A stretch of 64,000 nucleotides of DNA from Sphagnum magellanicum. Taxonomy: Eukaryota > Streptophyta > Sphagnopsida > Sphagnales > Sphagnaceae. Shown in pieces: positions 10,750 through 21,968 of this stretch. The stretch lies in contig CM038919.1 of the NCBI GenBank assembly GCA_021904315.1, positions 14,501,666 to 14,565,665 of the forward strand, given 5' to 3'. Position 1 is the stretch's first letter, and the number at the start of each line of letters is the position of its first letter. A program made the position numbers and the translations under genes. The notes below the pieces were generated by a model. That model searched no databases, was not told where the DNA came from, and saw only the letters and a program-made list of their open reading frames with translations.

Positions 10750-13700
10750 CTACACTAATATCTATAATGTTTTAAATGAACTCCAAAAATATTGAGTTTT
10801 TACCATGATACCTGTGTAGTAAGTGCCGGTTAACCCGAGGCTAAAATTACATACCATATAGTACCTCAACAGCATGGACACTAATTCTATTTTCAAAAAT
10901 GTTAAAATTTTCAAAAGTAATATTTTTCTTCAAAAACCAATATTTTGTGAAAGAAATTAAAGAATGGTTGAGAATATTTTGAAGATAGAATTATTGGACA
11001 GACGTGTGTTAAAGCTGCCCTTGTACTATGGTACCTGAATGTTTGTACTACAGTTGGTAAATGTATGACTTGGGCCAGAATGGTAAATGTATTTGTACAA
11101 TTTGTTCTATCATCCCCTTTGATAGGGATCCTTCCTCCCCCTACCCTGATGGACGGGGGATGGATCCAGGATTGTCACTAGGGATTTTCCTTATCAAGTC
11201 AAGAGTTGCAGCCAAGGCACTAGGGATTTGAGTTGATTCTTGCTTGTGAATCTCAAACTGGAGGTCAACTTGCTGTAGATCAGTTGAAGCATTAGAGGAG
11301 GACCCTTGAAATTTGTCCAAGAGACAGTCACATTGGAGACCATGGCTGAACCCTTTGTTTTTGAGCTGATTGCAGCTCAAAGAATCAATGGTTGATGAAA
11401 TGTTAGTGACTTCATCAACCATTATCGTATTGCAGTGACCACTAGCAACTGCATGAAACTGCTTGTTTTGTGTGAGTTTTACCTTCATGAAACATGAAAT
11501 TCTGATATGGTCATGACAGAAACTTGATAGAATGAGGGTGACCAATTTGAGGGTTACAGATGCTCATCCTAAATCTGTGCAAGTCAACTACTGGCAATGT
11601 GGATACATGACGTCCCTGGATAAAAAGATTCCCTTGTTCACCAAGCACATTTCATTTCAAAATTCAAAATTCTTAGCATGTCTGTCATCACATGGCAATG
11701 TGCAAACATGATCCAACAGCTCCCTAATATCTTTCCTGAATCTTTGCTCTATTTGCAGGACTAGGAAAGGCCACCTATTATGCTATCATCAATTGTGGTG
11801 GACGGACAGGCAGTTCAGCTTAACAGCACAAGGTAGGAAACTAGCTATGGGGTGCCAAAGCTTTGTTCCCAGCTACTCTCAGATTGCACACACTTTACTG
11901 TAGCTTAGCATCAGCCTGCACTGTAATTGTCCCACAACCATAACATCAGTTTCTCTTGTATAGTTGCTAATTTGCTCCTCATGGTCTGTTAAGAAGTGTA
12001 TTTGAAGCTTGGCTTATTATATGAGTTGAAGGAATCAAGTGGCCTTGAAACAATGATGTTGAGTGATCTTTCTTCAACATGTAGTGATTTGACATGGTAA
12101 TGTCAATAGGTCAGTTGGGCTAATATGCTTGAGTGTGTGTTTGCATTGATGCAGATCCACCTCACTGACATGGTACCTGTGATTCCACAATATTTTTGGA
12201 GGAGGTTTTGTCTGAGAAAAAGGCAACCATTGTAATCTATGATGGAAAGCACCCAAACACTGGGAGAGCTCAAGGACAAATTGAAGTGCAATTGACATTT
12301 AAAGGTACTTTGATTGTTCGCTTGTGCTGTGTATTTTTTGATTCGCTTGCTCAAGTGGACTTTGGGTTTCCTAATTGGTCAAGAACTAAATTTATAATCA
12401 TGTTGTTTTTGCTTGATTCCAAGCTCTAGAAGGTGTTTGCCTCATAACATGGCAAGGACAAAGTATTTTGCCTTAGTATTATTAAAGCTATTGTTGTCCA
12501 ATCATGAACATAAAGGCCAGTAAAGAACCTGCTCTGAGGTTCTTAGTGTAATCAGGCACCTTATCCAGCACTTTTTTTTTTGTAGCACTATACCCAGTGC
12601 ATTTTTTCATGGAGTAGGCATTCCATTTTTTGAAATGCCCTGCATTTTTTAGTACAGCTGGTGTTCCAATTTTTGAATCACCCTGCATTTTTTTTCTGTT
12701 GTTTTCCTGTGATACCCATTGGGTACCCACCAGGTATCACAGAAAAAACAGGAAAACAAATCAGAGCAAGTCTTTATGCTTGATAAAGCCCAAAGGCCAA
12801 GCCCTTGGGCTTTACCTTGCACAAAATGTGGCCTGCCTGTGCACTCCATTCATTCTAGTGTCTATTATGAACAGGAACTGCAGATGTCTCTCTAGTAGGC
12901 CTTTCACCATCTCCGAATATGAAGAGGCAACGTCAATTGGTAAACTTGAGAAAGCAACATGAAGTTGGGCTGCTGCTGCACAAAATCCAAGCTTTTTTGA
13001 GAACTATACTAACACAGCCAACAACATGAATTCCTCCTATTCTCTAGTGTCTCTACCAAGACTGGTCTATCCAGGCCAAGTAGTGTCTCAGTTTGATTCA
13101 TTTCCAGTGACAGGGTACCTGGCAATATACACTACAACCAAACTCTTGGATATGAAATTTCCAAATGACAACTGTTCAGGTCCTTCCAAAACAAAACCTT
13201 TAGTATTACTGGACCAGCATTCAAACAAGAACAACAGAAAGCTTGACATCTAAAGGGACTCAGCCACAAGACAAACAGATTCCCCAACATTGCAATTCCA
13301 AAGCTGGAACAATTCAACTTGAGCAGGGCAGAAAACCCTGCAAAGAATTTGAGCATAACAATAAGAACACAAATTCCCTAGTCAACCAGGAGCACTCTAA
13401 AGAACCAAAACCTGATTCTGATTGACTGGCCATAAGGATCAGCTTAGGTTGTGCCCTTTAAATAGTCCCTCACCTCATGCTGTTCAATTTTTCATATCAA
13501 TGAAAATTATGTGGTTCTGGGGAGACTATTAACACTTTATGTTGGATGTGGTTTCTCAGTTTATGGAATGTTTTGGACAAACTCAGAAGCCCATATGATC
13601 ATCCATAATCTTTAGTCCAAAAGAACTAAGAGTGTCTACACCAGCAACAGTCATGGCTTGTACATCATACTTTGGATGAAGTAACAGCTATTAGATGGCA

Positions 13701-14282
13701 TGAAACTGAGTTTCAACATGTAAATATGCATAGAATGATAGAGTGATCTCCAAAAGCGTCATTGCTGGGCATAGTAATTGGCCCATGTGATGGCATTTAA
13801 ATGGCTTTGCACATTATACTGTTCAGCTTTTCAAGTCTATGGGTGGGGATGAAGAAAAAATTAGCACTCTGTGTTGGATGTGGTAAACACTAAACTCGGT
13901 GGAGATGCTCAAAAACCATAAGCCATGTTGTTCTTGAAGTTCTTGTAACTTGTTTAATCAGTTGGTCACAAGCTCCTTGGAAATTAGCACTTGTTTGGTC
14001 ATGAGTTTATCAGTATCCAAATTTTTATCCTTAACTTTCCAACCTTATTATGTTTGCATGTGTAATCACATAGGGTAACTTTGTGCATGCTATAATCGCA
14101 ATTTACTCTATCCCATAAACTTTGCACACATATTTATAGTTTGTGTATTCATCTGTTTTACCATCCTGTTTTTGATAATGGTTAAAGAATGTTTTAATAT
14201 ATCTGCCCAAAAGCAAAGCACATTAAACTACATTATACTATTGTGTGTTTCCACAACTCACTTACATTCATGATGTCACTAT
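10750..14282. other. interval between repeat-C copies, no gene recognised
   Basis: No gag, protease, reverse transcriptase, integrase or transposase motif is visible in any frame between the two repeat copies. The longest minus-strand frame (11,141-11,545, 134 residues) is not recognisable. A hairpin-rich stretch lies at 12,585-12,813. Two short related blocks near 13,480-13,560 and 13,806-13,880 share CTGTTCA and TGTTGGATGTGG words and look like an old local duplication. Confidence 0.5.
12585..12813. repeat. cluster of serial hairpins, three followed by GCATTTTTT runs
   Basis: Five short inverted repeats follow one another. GCACT/AGTGC is at 12,585-12,600. GGCATT/AATGCC is at 12,617-12,639. 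GGTG/CACC with flanking partial pairing is at 12,660-12,682. A perfect 10-bp stem, CTGTGATACC/GGTATCACAG, is at 12,707-12,742. A perfect 9-bp stem, AAAGCCCAA/TTGGGCTTT, is at 12,785-12,813. The first three are each followed at once by GCAT and a T-run. The second and third are 43 bases apart and look like diverged tandem units. Confidence 0.6.
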
Positions 14283-14742
14283 CTATCTACGAAGCAAGGA
14301 AGTTTGTTTTGTTTTGTTTTGTTTTGTTTTGTTTTTCGTTCTGAGCTCTACTGAATCATGGTCCTTCATGCCACAATCTTGGTATCTTTGGAAAGCTCTT
14401 GATGAGTAGGGGTGCAACAACTTGGTTTGAGACTCTTTGGAGCTATGATGTGAAAGCTATTGATTATTGAACCATTTTGTCAATGAAAATTAAATAAAAG
14501 AAAAAACTGAAAGCTGTATTGATATTTGGGGTGTTCTTGATGTTATTGGTAAAGCCTCGGCAAGTGGGATTTAATAGAGTTTATTTCACAAATTTCAGTG
14601 CTAAGGTGTGGAAGATATTGACTTTTGAGTGGATTTTGTTGCTAAAAATTCAAACAAGTTGCAAAAATTGGGTTCAGAAGGAAAAATCACTTGAGCCCTC
14701 AATGTGTTCACACTTGGGCCAACAGCACAGGCTACACTAATG
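14283..14742 (+). repeat. ~480-bp direct repeat C, copy 2
   Basis: This is the second copy of the element at 10,264-10,749, in the same orientation. It starts CTACGAAGCAAGG, carries a longer TTTTG run (about 14,302-14,336), and ends GGCTACACTAAT. It lacks the internal ~55-base extra segment of copy 1. The shared tail with TGTGTTCACACTTGGGCCAA is nearly identical in both. Confidence 0.75.
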
Positions 14743-15578
14743 TAATTGAAGAGTTGACATGCACTACATTTTCATGATATCTTAAGGATTCTTAACAATG
14801 TTAACCTTCATCCATATTATGAAGAAAAATAATTGTGACATACAAGTTCAAAATTGAATAGCGTTTTTTTTTCCAATTGTTTGAAATTATGAAAATATAG
14901 TAATCATCTTATTACCTAATGAAGGTCTAATGCATATATTTCATAATGCGACATGTCATGTGAAGGGTGTTTGAAATAAACGATGCCAATTTTGTGTGAA
15001 ACCTTCATTAGAGTTATTTTTTGGTCTAACTTTGGTCAAGGCTAGCATTGTGGCTTTGAATGTATCCACAACATAGGTGTTGCAAGTACCTTCATGTTGC
15101 ATGTTTATTTTCAGGAACATTAAAATTCATTTGTGCTTGGTGAAAATGTGTTTACCTCAATGATTCTGCAAATTTTGCAATGAGTTCATTTTTCATCAAC
15201 CTCCATTTCATTTAGCAAAGCATGTTTGTGACCATGATCTATGCACTAGTGGTGGATACAAAGTCAGAGGAGTCACATAAGTGATTATTAAATAGGTAAT
15301 AGCACATAGGTGAGTAGCCTTTGTAGGCATAGGCACATAGATACTTGGTACAGAAGTGGGAGCAAGGAAGTGGTTTGTAGTGTAGAAATGCTTCTAGTCC
15401 ATGCTTGTAGCTACTCAATATGTATCATTGAATGTAAGGGTGAGTGGGTGCAGGTTAATAGGTTGGTGAGGGGAGAAGACGATTAACAAGTAGGTAAAAG
15501 AGCCTTAGCTAGTTTTTGTTTTGGCACAATCAATAAAAATTTATTTAGAGGTGAATAAAATAGTAAAAGTAACAAAGG
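14743..15578. other. intergenic, nothing recognised
   Basis: This is AT-rich single-copy-looking sequence with no protein motif, RNA gene or clear repeat that I can support. Confidence 0.4.
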
Positions 15579-15763
15579 TAACCATCATGGTTAGTTATGT
15601 GACACGAGCCCAACAGAAAAGAGTTTTCTGTCCACCCACCATCCAGTCTCCATGGTGTGCATGGTGGGTGCTGGTTCACCGTCGCACCATGAAGGATGGA
15701 TGGTAAGTGATTAGGAAATAGTTTTCTGTTGGGTTCCAGTTCCTTAGCTAACCATGATGGTTA
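15579..15763. mobile_element. MITE-like foldback unit
   Basis: The left arm (about 15,579-15,621) begins TAACCATCATGGTTAG and ends CCCAACAGAAAAG. The reverse complement of the right arm (about 15,721-15,763) gives TAACCATCATGGTTAG and CCCAACAGAAAAC, with most intervening bases matching. The ~100-base centre contains further self-complementary blocks (ACCATCCA/TGGATGGT). There is no coding capacity. I see no obvious target-site duplication, so this may be a fragment of a larger foldback repeat that continues to about 16,025. Confidence 0.6.
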
Positions 15764-16025
15764 GCTCAGTTGCTTTTTTGTCTACCTACTAACAGCCCAC
15801 AAGCAGGTTGTTAGTAGGTAGGTAGTAAAAGCAGCCCTTAACTACGTGTAAACCATCTACATACCTAGTAGTTATCTATTTTCCTACCTATCTAGCTATA
15901 TATGAGACCTATTTCGGATGGAATTGGTTACCAAGGTGAAACCATCTACTAACTCAGTTGAGGTAGGTTCATCCACAAGTGAGTAATAACAGGCATCCAG
16001 TGGATGGTGTGCTGGTGGGTGTTAG
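15690..16025 (+). repeat. ~340-bp repeat D, forward copy
   Basis: Its reverse complement lies at 27,275-27,625. Shared blocks in order include TTTCTGTTGG, GCTAACCATGATGGTTAGCT, CTACCTACTAACA, TTACCAAGGTGAA, GTTCATCCACAA and the CATCCAGTGGATG region. Within this copy GTCTACCTACTAACAG and TTGTTAGTAGGTAGGTAG can pair as a hairpin at 15,781-15,831. The right half of the foldback unit at 15,579-15,763 is part of it. Confidence 0.7.
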
Positions 16026-16351
16026 TTCACTGTGGCCGGGAAAGGAGGAGTATTTACCGGGGTATTTACCGGGGTTGGGTTCCACCCTGTTGACTCAGTT
16101 GTCGCTCCTCTACCGAGTTACATCATGTAAGCATCATACTTTAGGGAGTCACCATGACGCTGGCTACATGATGCAATGGAGACATCCCAGACCCCTCAAA
16201 GGCTGGGGCATTTATAGCACTAGTGTAAGCTGACCTACTCTAGTCAATTATTCGCTTCATCTATGGTCAGCCATAGGTACTCTTTGCTAGGTAAAGCCCC
16301 AAGTCATGGGCTTTCCTCAAAAGGGGCTCATGTGAGGTGGGTTCTTGAAGT

Positions 16352-16411
16352 GGGTTCTTCCATTCCATGGTGGGAGGCTAACTGATGATCCACCATGGAA
16401 TGGAAGAACCC
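16352..16411. repeat. perfect 22-bp inverted repeat, 16-base loop
   Basis: The arm at 16,352-16,373 starts GGGTTCTTCCATTCC. The arm at 16,390-16,411 is its exact reverse complement, ending GAATGGAAGAACCC. The loop is 16,374-16,389. Perfect pairing in a region of otherwise diverged repeats means a recent origin or maintained structure. It could be a small-RNA precursor-like hairpin or the core of a foldback repeat; nothing here decides between them. Confidence 0.8.
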
Positions 16412-16550
16412 TTGACTATCCTTCTATAGACCTTGAGAGAGCTTTATATTCCCTGGAAGTCCTTTTCTATATAGAGCTTCTATATCCGTTGAATGCTTCT
16501 ATATTTATTCCCTTGAAAGAGCTCCAAAGAAGGGTTAAAGAATGATATTA

Positions 16551-16685
16551 ATAGCTAAGAATATAGAAGGATTCAAGATTGTGTTTTTCTAACTTTCATA
16601 TCTGGTTTATAACCTAATATGACTAGAATTTCTTTTAGATGATTGCCACTTTGGCAACATCACAAAATTGAAAAATAAAAATATG
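16551..16685 (+). repeat. dispersed repeat family A, copy 2
   Basis: This is the counterpart of 231-368 in the same orientation, with the conserved blocks AAGAATATAGA, CTTTCATATCT, GATTGCCACTT and ATCACAAAATTGAAAAA. It is diverged and non-coding. Confidence 0.6.
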
Positions 16686-19600
16686 AAGATTGGCCCTTTG
16701 AAGTTTGTGTTTCTATTTATTTTGGTATTTATATGATGATTTTAACTGCTATTCTTCTTGCTCAAGAAATGAAGCCTGGGATTTTGTTTTGGTAGAATTG
16801 ATCCTTATTTTATAAGAAATCATTACCTGAGTTGCAATTGTATATGTATAGGGTACTCTTATTGTCAATAAAACTTTCCTCTATCCTTATTTGTGTTCCA
16901 TTGGGTAGTCCTTTAATTGACCTTCTATTCATCCTTTTCCTCCAACCCTTACATTTAATGTGACATGTGCCATTGAGCACAAACAATTGTAATATTGAAT
17001 GGTACACTTTCATTGTATGAAATTAACTTTTCATATTTTTAACATTTTAATTACAAAAATCAAATTCAATATTTCCCACACCTTAGGTCTAAAGATTACA
17101 AAATTGCCTCCATAATGCCCTTCTCATTGAGGGCTTTGCAATTACCAAGAATGTGCCCCAAATTTTTTTTAATGTTTAATTTGATTTTTTGAATTTTAAT
17201 GATTTTTTCAATATTCAATAATTATTACATTGTAGGTCTAAACATTATTAAACCACCTCAATGAACCCACATTCATTAAAGGCTTTTCAACTATATCATG
17301 AGTGCATCAAGGGTGTTGTGGTTTGGGAAATCTCAATGTGACAAACCAAACAATCAGTTAATCACATAATGTTTTTGCCCTAGCATGCATGAATGTTGTT
17401 GCAATTGTCATCCTAAGTGAGGTTCGTAGGTCACACAAGTTCAACTTATCACCATTACTTTGGGTTTTTTGTTTTTAATTTTTTTAATTTTTTCATATGC
17501 AATAATATTGTGAAACATAATTTGAAATTTTGAATGCAATTTTTTTTTGGCCTGTCATCAATCCAATAAACTTCAACAACTCTTAACATACATTGTTGAT
17601 TGATGGAAGCATTTTTTCATATGTGATTAGTATGAGATCCATAAATCATTGTGTTTCTTTTAGTTAAAGTTCCATTGAATAATAGTCTATAATTTTTTTG
17701 TAATTCATTTGGTTATGTTGAGTTTTGATAAGCATGTCAATATTGAAATTTTCAATTATTGTTTTGGGATTAAACATCAACATTCAATCCAAAAACTTTT
17801 GAAAGTAAATCATGAACATTGACAAACATAAGGTTGAAGGTTTGTATATTGTTATCATATAAATATCTTTTGGTGTATTTACATTGAAGGTAGAACAATG
17901 TATTCAACTCCCAAAGAAATAAATACAAGTGAGTTATGAAATGTATGAAGTTTGGCAACAAGTATATCCCATCATGTGGTTGTTTGCAATCCGGCCATGA
18001 AATTTGCATCACTTTGTAATTGAAATGATTAAGGACATGTATTATGATATTCATCTTGTGCAGACAATATATACACATCTTTATCTTTTCATTTTGATTT
18101 AACTTTGCTTTTTTCATATAAAATAAATATGGAAATATTGGATTGAATGTTAATGGTGTATAAAAACATTGATTATTTGTGGTTATCCAGTTAATTTATG
18201 ATTGTGTAGCAATTCAAAAATGATTTAGGATGTTAATGAATTGTTCATCATTTTGGTGCATGACTTGCTTCAATTCATAATATTTTATTTTTTCCATCCA
18301 AAAGTTTGAAATTAAACGATTAATGTTGTTTGAACTTTGCATTAGTTTTGAAAACTCCTACATGACAATTTGGTTGAACTTGATAAAAATCTCTAATGAT
18401 AATGACATCGAGATCTTAAAAGAATTTTGTATGAATGTATTTAGTTTATAATAATTAAAAGTCAATAGATTTCAATTTTTTATATTAATATTTCATCTAA
18501 CATTATCAATTGTAATTGGTCATTTTTTAAACCAAATTTTTTAATTGTTATAACCTCAATCATCGTAATTTTTTGCAATTAAAAGGCATAAAAAGACTTG
18601 AATGAATTGTGATTCCATCAATGTTAAATATTGTTTGCCTAGTATATGCTCTAAGTAAGGTTTTTTTTTTCAAGATCCAATTGAGGACATTTATATTGTA
18701 AAAACATAATAAAACTTGAATAAAAAAACATTCATGTTAAATTTTTACCTATGCTAATATCTCTAGTATTGAACAAGTGAATTCAGTCATTTGGATTTTT
18801 TTTTAAAAATACATGGCATCACAAAACATTAAACATTTTTCATTGTTTGGTTTTTGAAATAATGAATGAAATTCATAAGCAGGCAAAATTTATTTGTTGA
18901 CATCAATATTAGTTGAATAAATAATATTGCAAACACCTACACATGGATTAACAACATACCCATTACAAATATTATACATATCCTTTCCAATTTAATTAGT
19001 AACAATTTGTGGTGGAAAACCAATGTCTACATTAAAAAGTTTATCCATCCATATGTTAGTGTACATGTCCATATCATTTTTTGTTACTAATTCAAAAGCT
19101 TGTGATTCTATGTTTGCCCAATTCATTGGATATGCATTATTAAAATTATTAAAATGATTTTTCTTTATTAAATTGAATTGTATTTCATGCTTGTTATATG
19201 CCTTATGTCATGTGAGATGGTCACCTTTGAAGATATGTTCAATATCAAAGAAAGGGAGAAAATTTTAACAAATTACTTTTTATGGTAATTTTTTGGGTCA
19301 CAATGTTCATTATAATGAACATAACGTATTATATGAGATTTTCTTCTTTTTTGGTTGACATTTTGTGTTATCATTTACAGCAAATTTATAAAAAGAAGTA
19401 TTAGATATAGTTAAGCCTTTTGATGTACTTATCATTGATTAACAAACACATCATATTTGTAAAGTTCAAAGAAAATGATTTGAATATGATGCAAAAAAAA
19501 TTTAATACAAATGCACATTCTTGTTGTGGGGATGTATTAATGCATTTGAATATTCTAAATGCATAATACAATGGGATAGACAACACAATTTATATGTAGC

Positions 19601-20213
19601 TAGTTGTGCTAACATTTGTTGAACATTAAGAAAACATTCTCATCCTTCAAATTGAGTATGTGTTTCAATTCAAATCCACAAAAAACCTTCTTCTTAATCT
19701 CACCTAAACATATATTTTCACATGTGTTAAAGTTTCCATGGGGAATGGTTCAAGAATCTGTGTTGTTTTATGGAAAGCCATAGAAAGTTAAAATGACAAA
19801 TGGTTTGATTTTTCCATTTTCAAGTTCTCCTGTGATGATGTTTTCAAGCTTCACAAAATTGAATGTTAGTTTATCACTTTCAAATATAATATACTTATTC
19901 ACAATGTTTTCAATTGTATTGTACTCTATGTAAGTGTAAATCCCATCATGAAATTTATTTAAACTTCATGTAAGTGTCCAATATCCATCTACATTTGTGT
20001 AAGTGTAAATGAAAAACATGAAATGTGTAAAAATGTAAAATCGTGTAAATCTATTTTATGTAATGCAAAATAGTGTACGTGTAAAACAAATACACATGTG
20101 GTTTTATGTGGCCATGTAAAATAGTGTAAATGTAAAACAAATACACTTATATGGATTTTTGTGGCCAAGTTTTAAAAATTGAAAATGTGATTTCTACTTG
20201 GGGAGGGGTGGCA

Positions 20214-20312
20214 TTTCATAATTTTTTGGTGATAGGCCAACTAGATGGCCCATTGCAAAAAAAAATCATCAAAACATTTATGCTTTGGGATCCACCACAA
20301 CTAATTAAGTTA
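20214..20312 (+). repeat. dispersed repeat family B, copy 2
   Basis: It carries TTTTTTGGTGATAGGCCAA, GATGGCCCATTGCAAAAAA and CCACAACTAATTAA in the same order as the copies at 785-860 and 20,508-20,615. Each copy has GGCCAA-type and TTGGCC-like complementary blocks bracketing about ten bases. Confidence 0.65.
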
Positions 20313-20507
20313 ATTCATATGAATCACAATAAGTACCTAAATTCTTGTAAAATCCTAGGCCAAAAATGGTGATTTACAAAGTTTAAAATAAAAGTTATAT
20401 TCAAGCAATGGATTAGTGCAAAATGTGCATCCAAAATATTTCTTGGAATGGTAGCAACATAGTCCCATATTGGTAGAAAATGTTAAAGTTTGGGGAGTAT
20501 CAAAGTA

Positions 20508-20615
20508 TCGTTATTTTTTGTGAAGGACCAATAAAAATGGTCCATTGCCAAAAATATATATAAATAAAATAAAATTTTGGGATGCACCCACAACTAATTA
20601 ATATGGATTGGTAAA
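20508..20615 (+). repeat. dispersed repeat family B, copy 3
   Basis: It carries ATTTTTTGTGAAGGACCAAT, AATGGTCCATTGCCAAAAA and GGGATGCACCCACAACTAAT. GGACCAAT and ATGGTCCATT differ from copy 2's GGCCAA and TGGCCCATT at matching positions on the two sides, so the small stem is kept although its sequence changed. Confidence 0.65.
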
Positions 20616-21968
20616 ATGGTAAGGTCATTGAGGGTATATAGTATATACATTTACACTTACACACCCCAAAACATTTACTCAAAGCCATGTAAATGTATCT
20701 AGCAAATGTTTGCATTGTCCTCATGTGAGTGTAAGTGTAAAAAAATATATATATGTAAGGGTAAATAATTTACATTTACACAGGATTTACATGCCATATA
20801 TATAACTATTGACACTTACATGCACAACATTAAACCAAACCATGGGACTAGCCTTTTGCAATACCCAAAATTGAACTTAACCTATGAATAAAAAATTAAT
20901 AACAAAGTAGGTTCTTTAAGTAAGAAAATTGATTTTTTTCTAAAAAGTTAGCAAGTAGGTTGAATTTGTAAGAATATAATCTGATCTAATTTGCTATAAA
21001 ACTTGGTACCTTCACAAATCCAACTTTTAATTCGTTGTAAAATTCAATAACTATACAATTTTAAGCCCTGGATGATGTGTAGTATGTACATGGAACTAGA
21101 GCATGTTTTTAAACTTTAACCCATGAAAGGTTCTTGGATTTGAAAATAATGTCAAAATGCAATTACATGTTTTGACATTCAAAGAACCAAGTTCAAACCC
21201 GAACTTGCATAATTGGCAAAAGAATTATAAGTGTCAAAACTAGGACTAAATGTTTTTTGAAAAATGAAAAATTGAACAACATTAGTTTCAACTTCAAGTT
21301 GCCAAGCCAATTTGGTACTACAAAATGGCAAGTTGGTTTGGGATGTCAAGATGACAAGTTATTTTGAAACTTCAAGATGTAAAAATGATAACATGGTATG
21401 GGATGTCAAGATGAAAAGCGAATTTGTAACCTCAAAATGATTAGCCAATTTCCCTATTTTAACAATTTGCTTTGGGACCTTGATTTTGAGTTTTGAAATC
21501 TAATTTGGATGTCATTTTGTACCTTAAGTTGACAAACTTATTTTGCAACTTTGGTTTCACAAGTTAATTTGGGACCTCAATTTCACAAGCCAATCTGGGA
21601 CTTTGATAATGGTAAATTGTTTGGGCAAAATAATAGTAGATTAGTAATAGCAAGGGGCCTAAAAACATTTTAGAGCATGGCAAGTTAGCGTAATGAATGA
21701 AAATACAATTGTAAGAATGAAAATATGAAAATATATGAAAGTGTGAAAGTATGGAGGTATGCTTGTAAATATAAAAAATATGATTTTTTTGCAAATGTTT
21801 TGGTAAAAATCACAAGCCAATGATACAATAGCAAAAATTTACAACCATGTTTAAAGATTTAGCCTTATAATCTATAATAAAAATATATATACATGTAAAG
21901 ATAATGAACTATGTATGTGATACAAATATCTCGATGAAAGAAAAATCTAGAAAACTTTCAACCCCATA

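Larger units (their letters stand above)
19930..20830. repeat. GTGTAARTGTAAA-rich region in both orientations
   Basis: The words GTGTAAGTGTAAAT, GTGTAAATGTAAAA and GTAAAACAAATACAC dominate 19,930-20,150. The complementary TTTACACTTACAC form appears at 20,648-20,665, with direct forms again near 20,725-20,740 and further complements near 20,770-20,820. The two repeat-B copies (20,214-20,312 and 20,508-20,615) sit in the middle. This may be the inside of one larger inverted-repeat element, but its ends are not defined. Confidence 0.5.
16412..21968. other. AT-rich repeat region with degraded, unidentified frames
   Basis: Repeat family A copy 2 lies at 16,551-16,685. On the minus strand around 19,000-19,260 a long interrupted frame reads protein-like (for example NWANIESQAFELVTKND and NIWMDKLFNVDIGFPPQI) with a few stops; I do not recognise it. 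A 115-residue minus frame at 17,770-18,117 is also unidentified. From 19,930 to 20,830 the word GTGTAARTGTAAA and its complement recur many times around two copies of repeat B. A degenerate short-period repeat built on CAAGTT/AATTTGGGACCT words runs at 21,285-21,610. Confidence 0.45.

Noticed and set aside
10264..14742. LTR retrotransposon bounded by the repeat-C copies
   Set aside because: No TG...CA ends, primer-binding site, polypurine tract or retroviral protein could be found between the copies.
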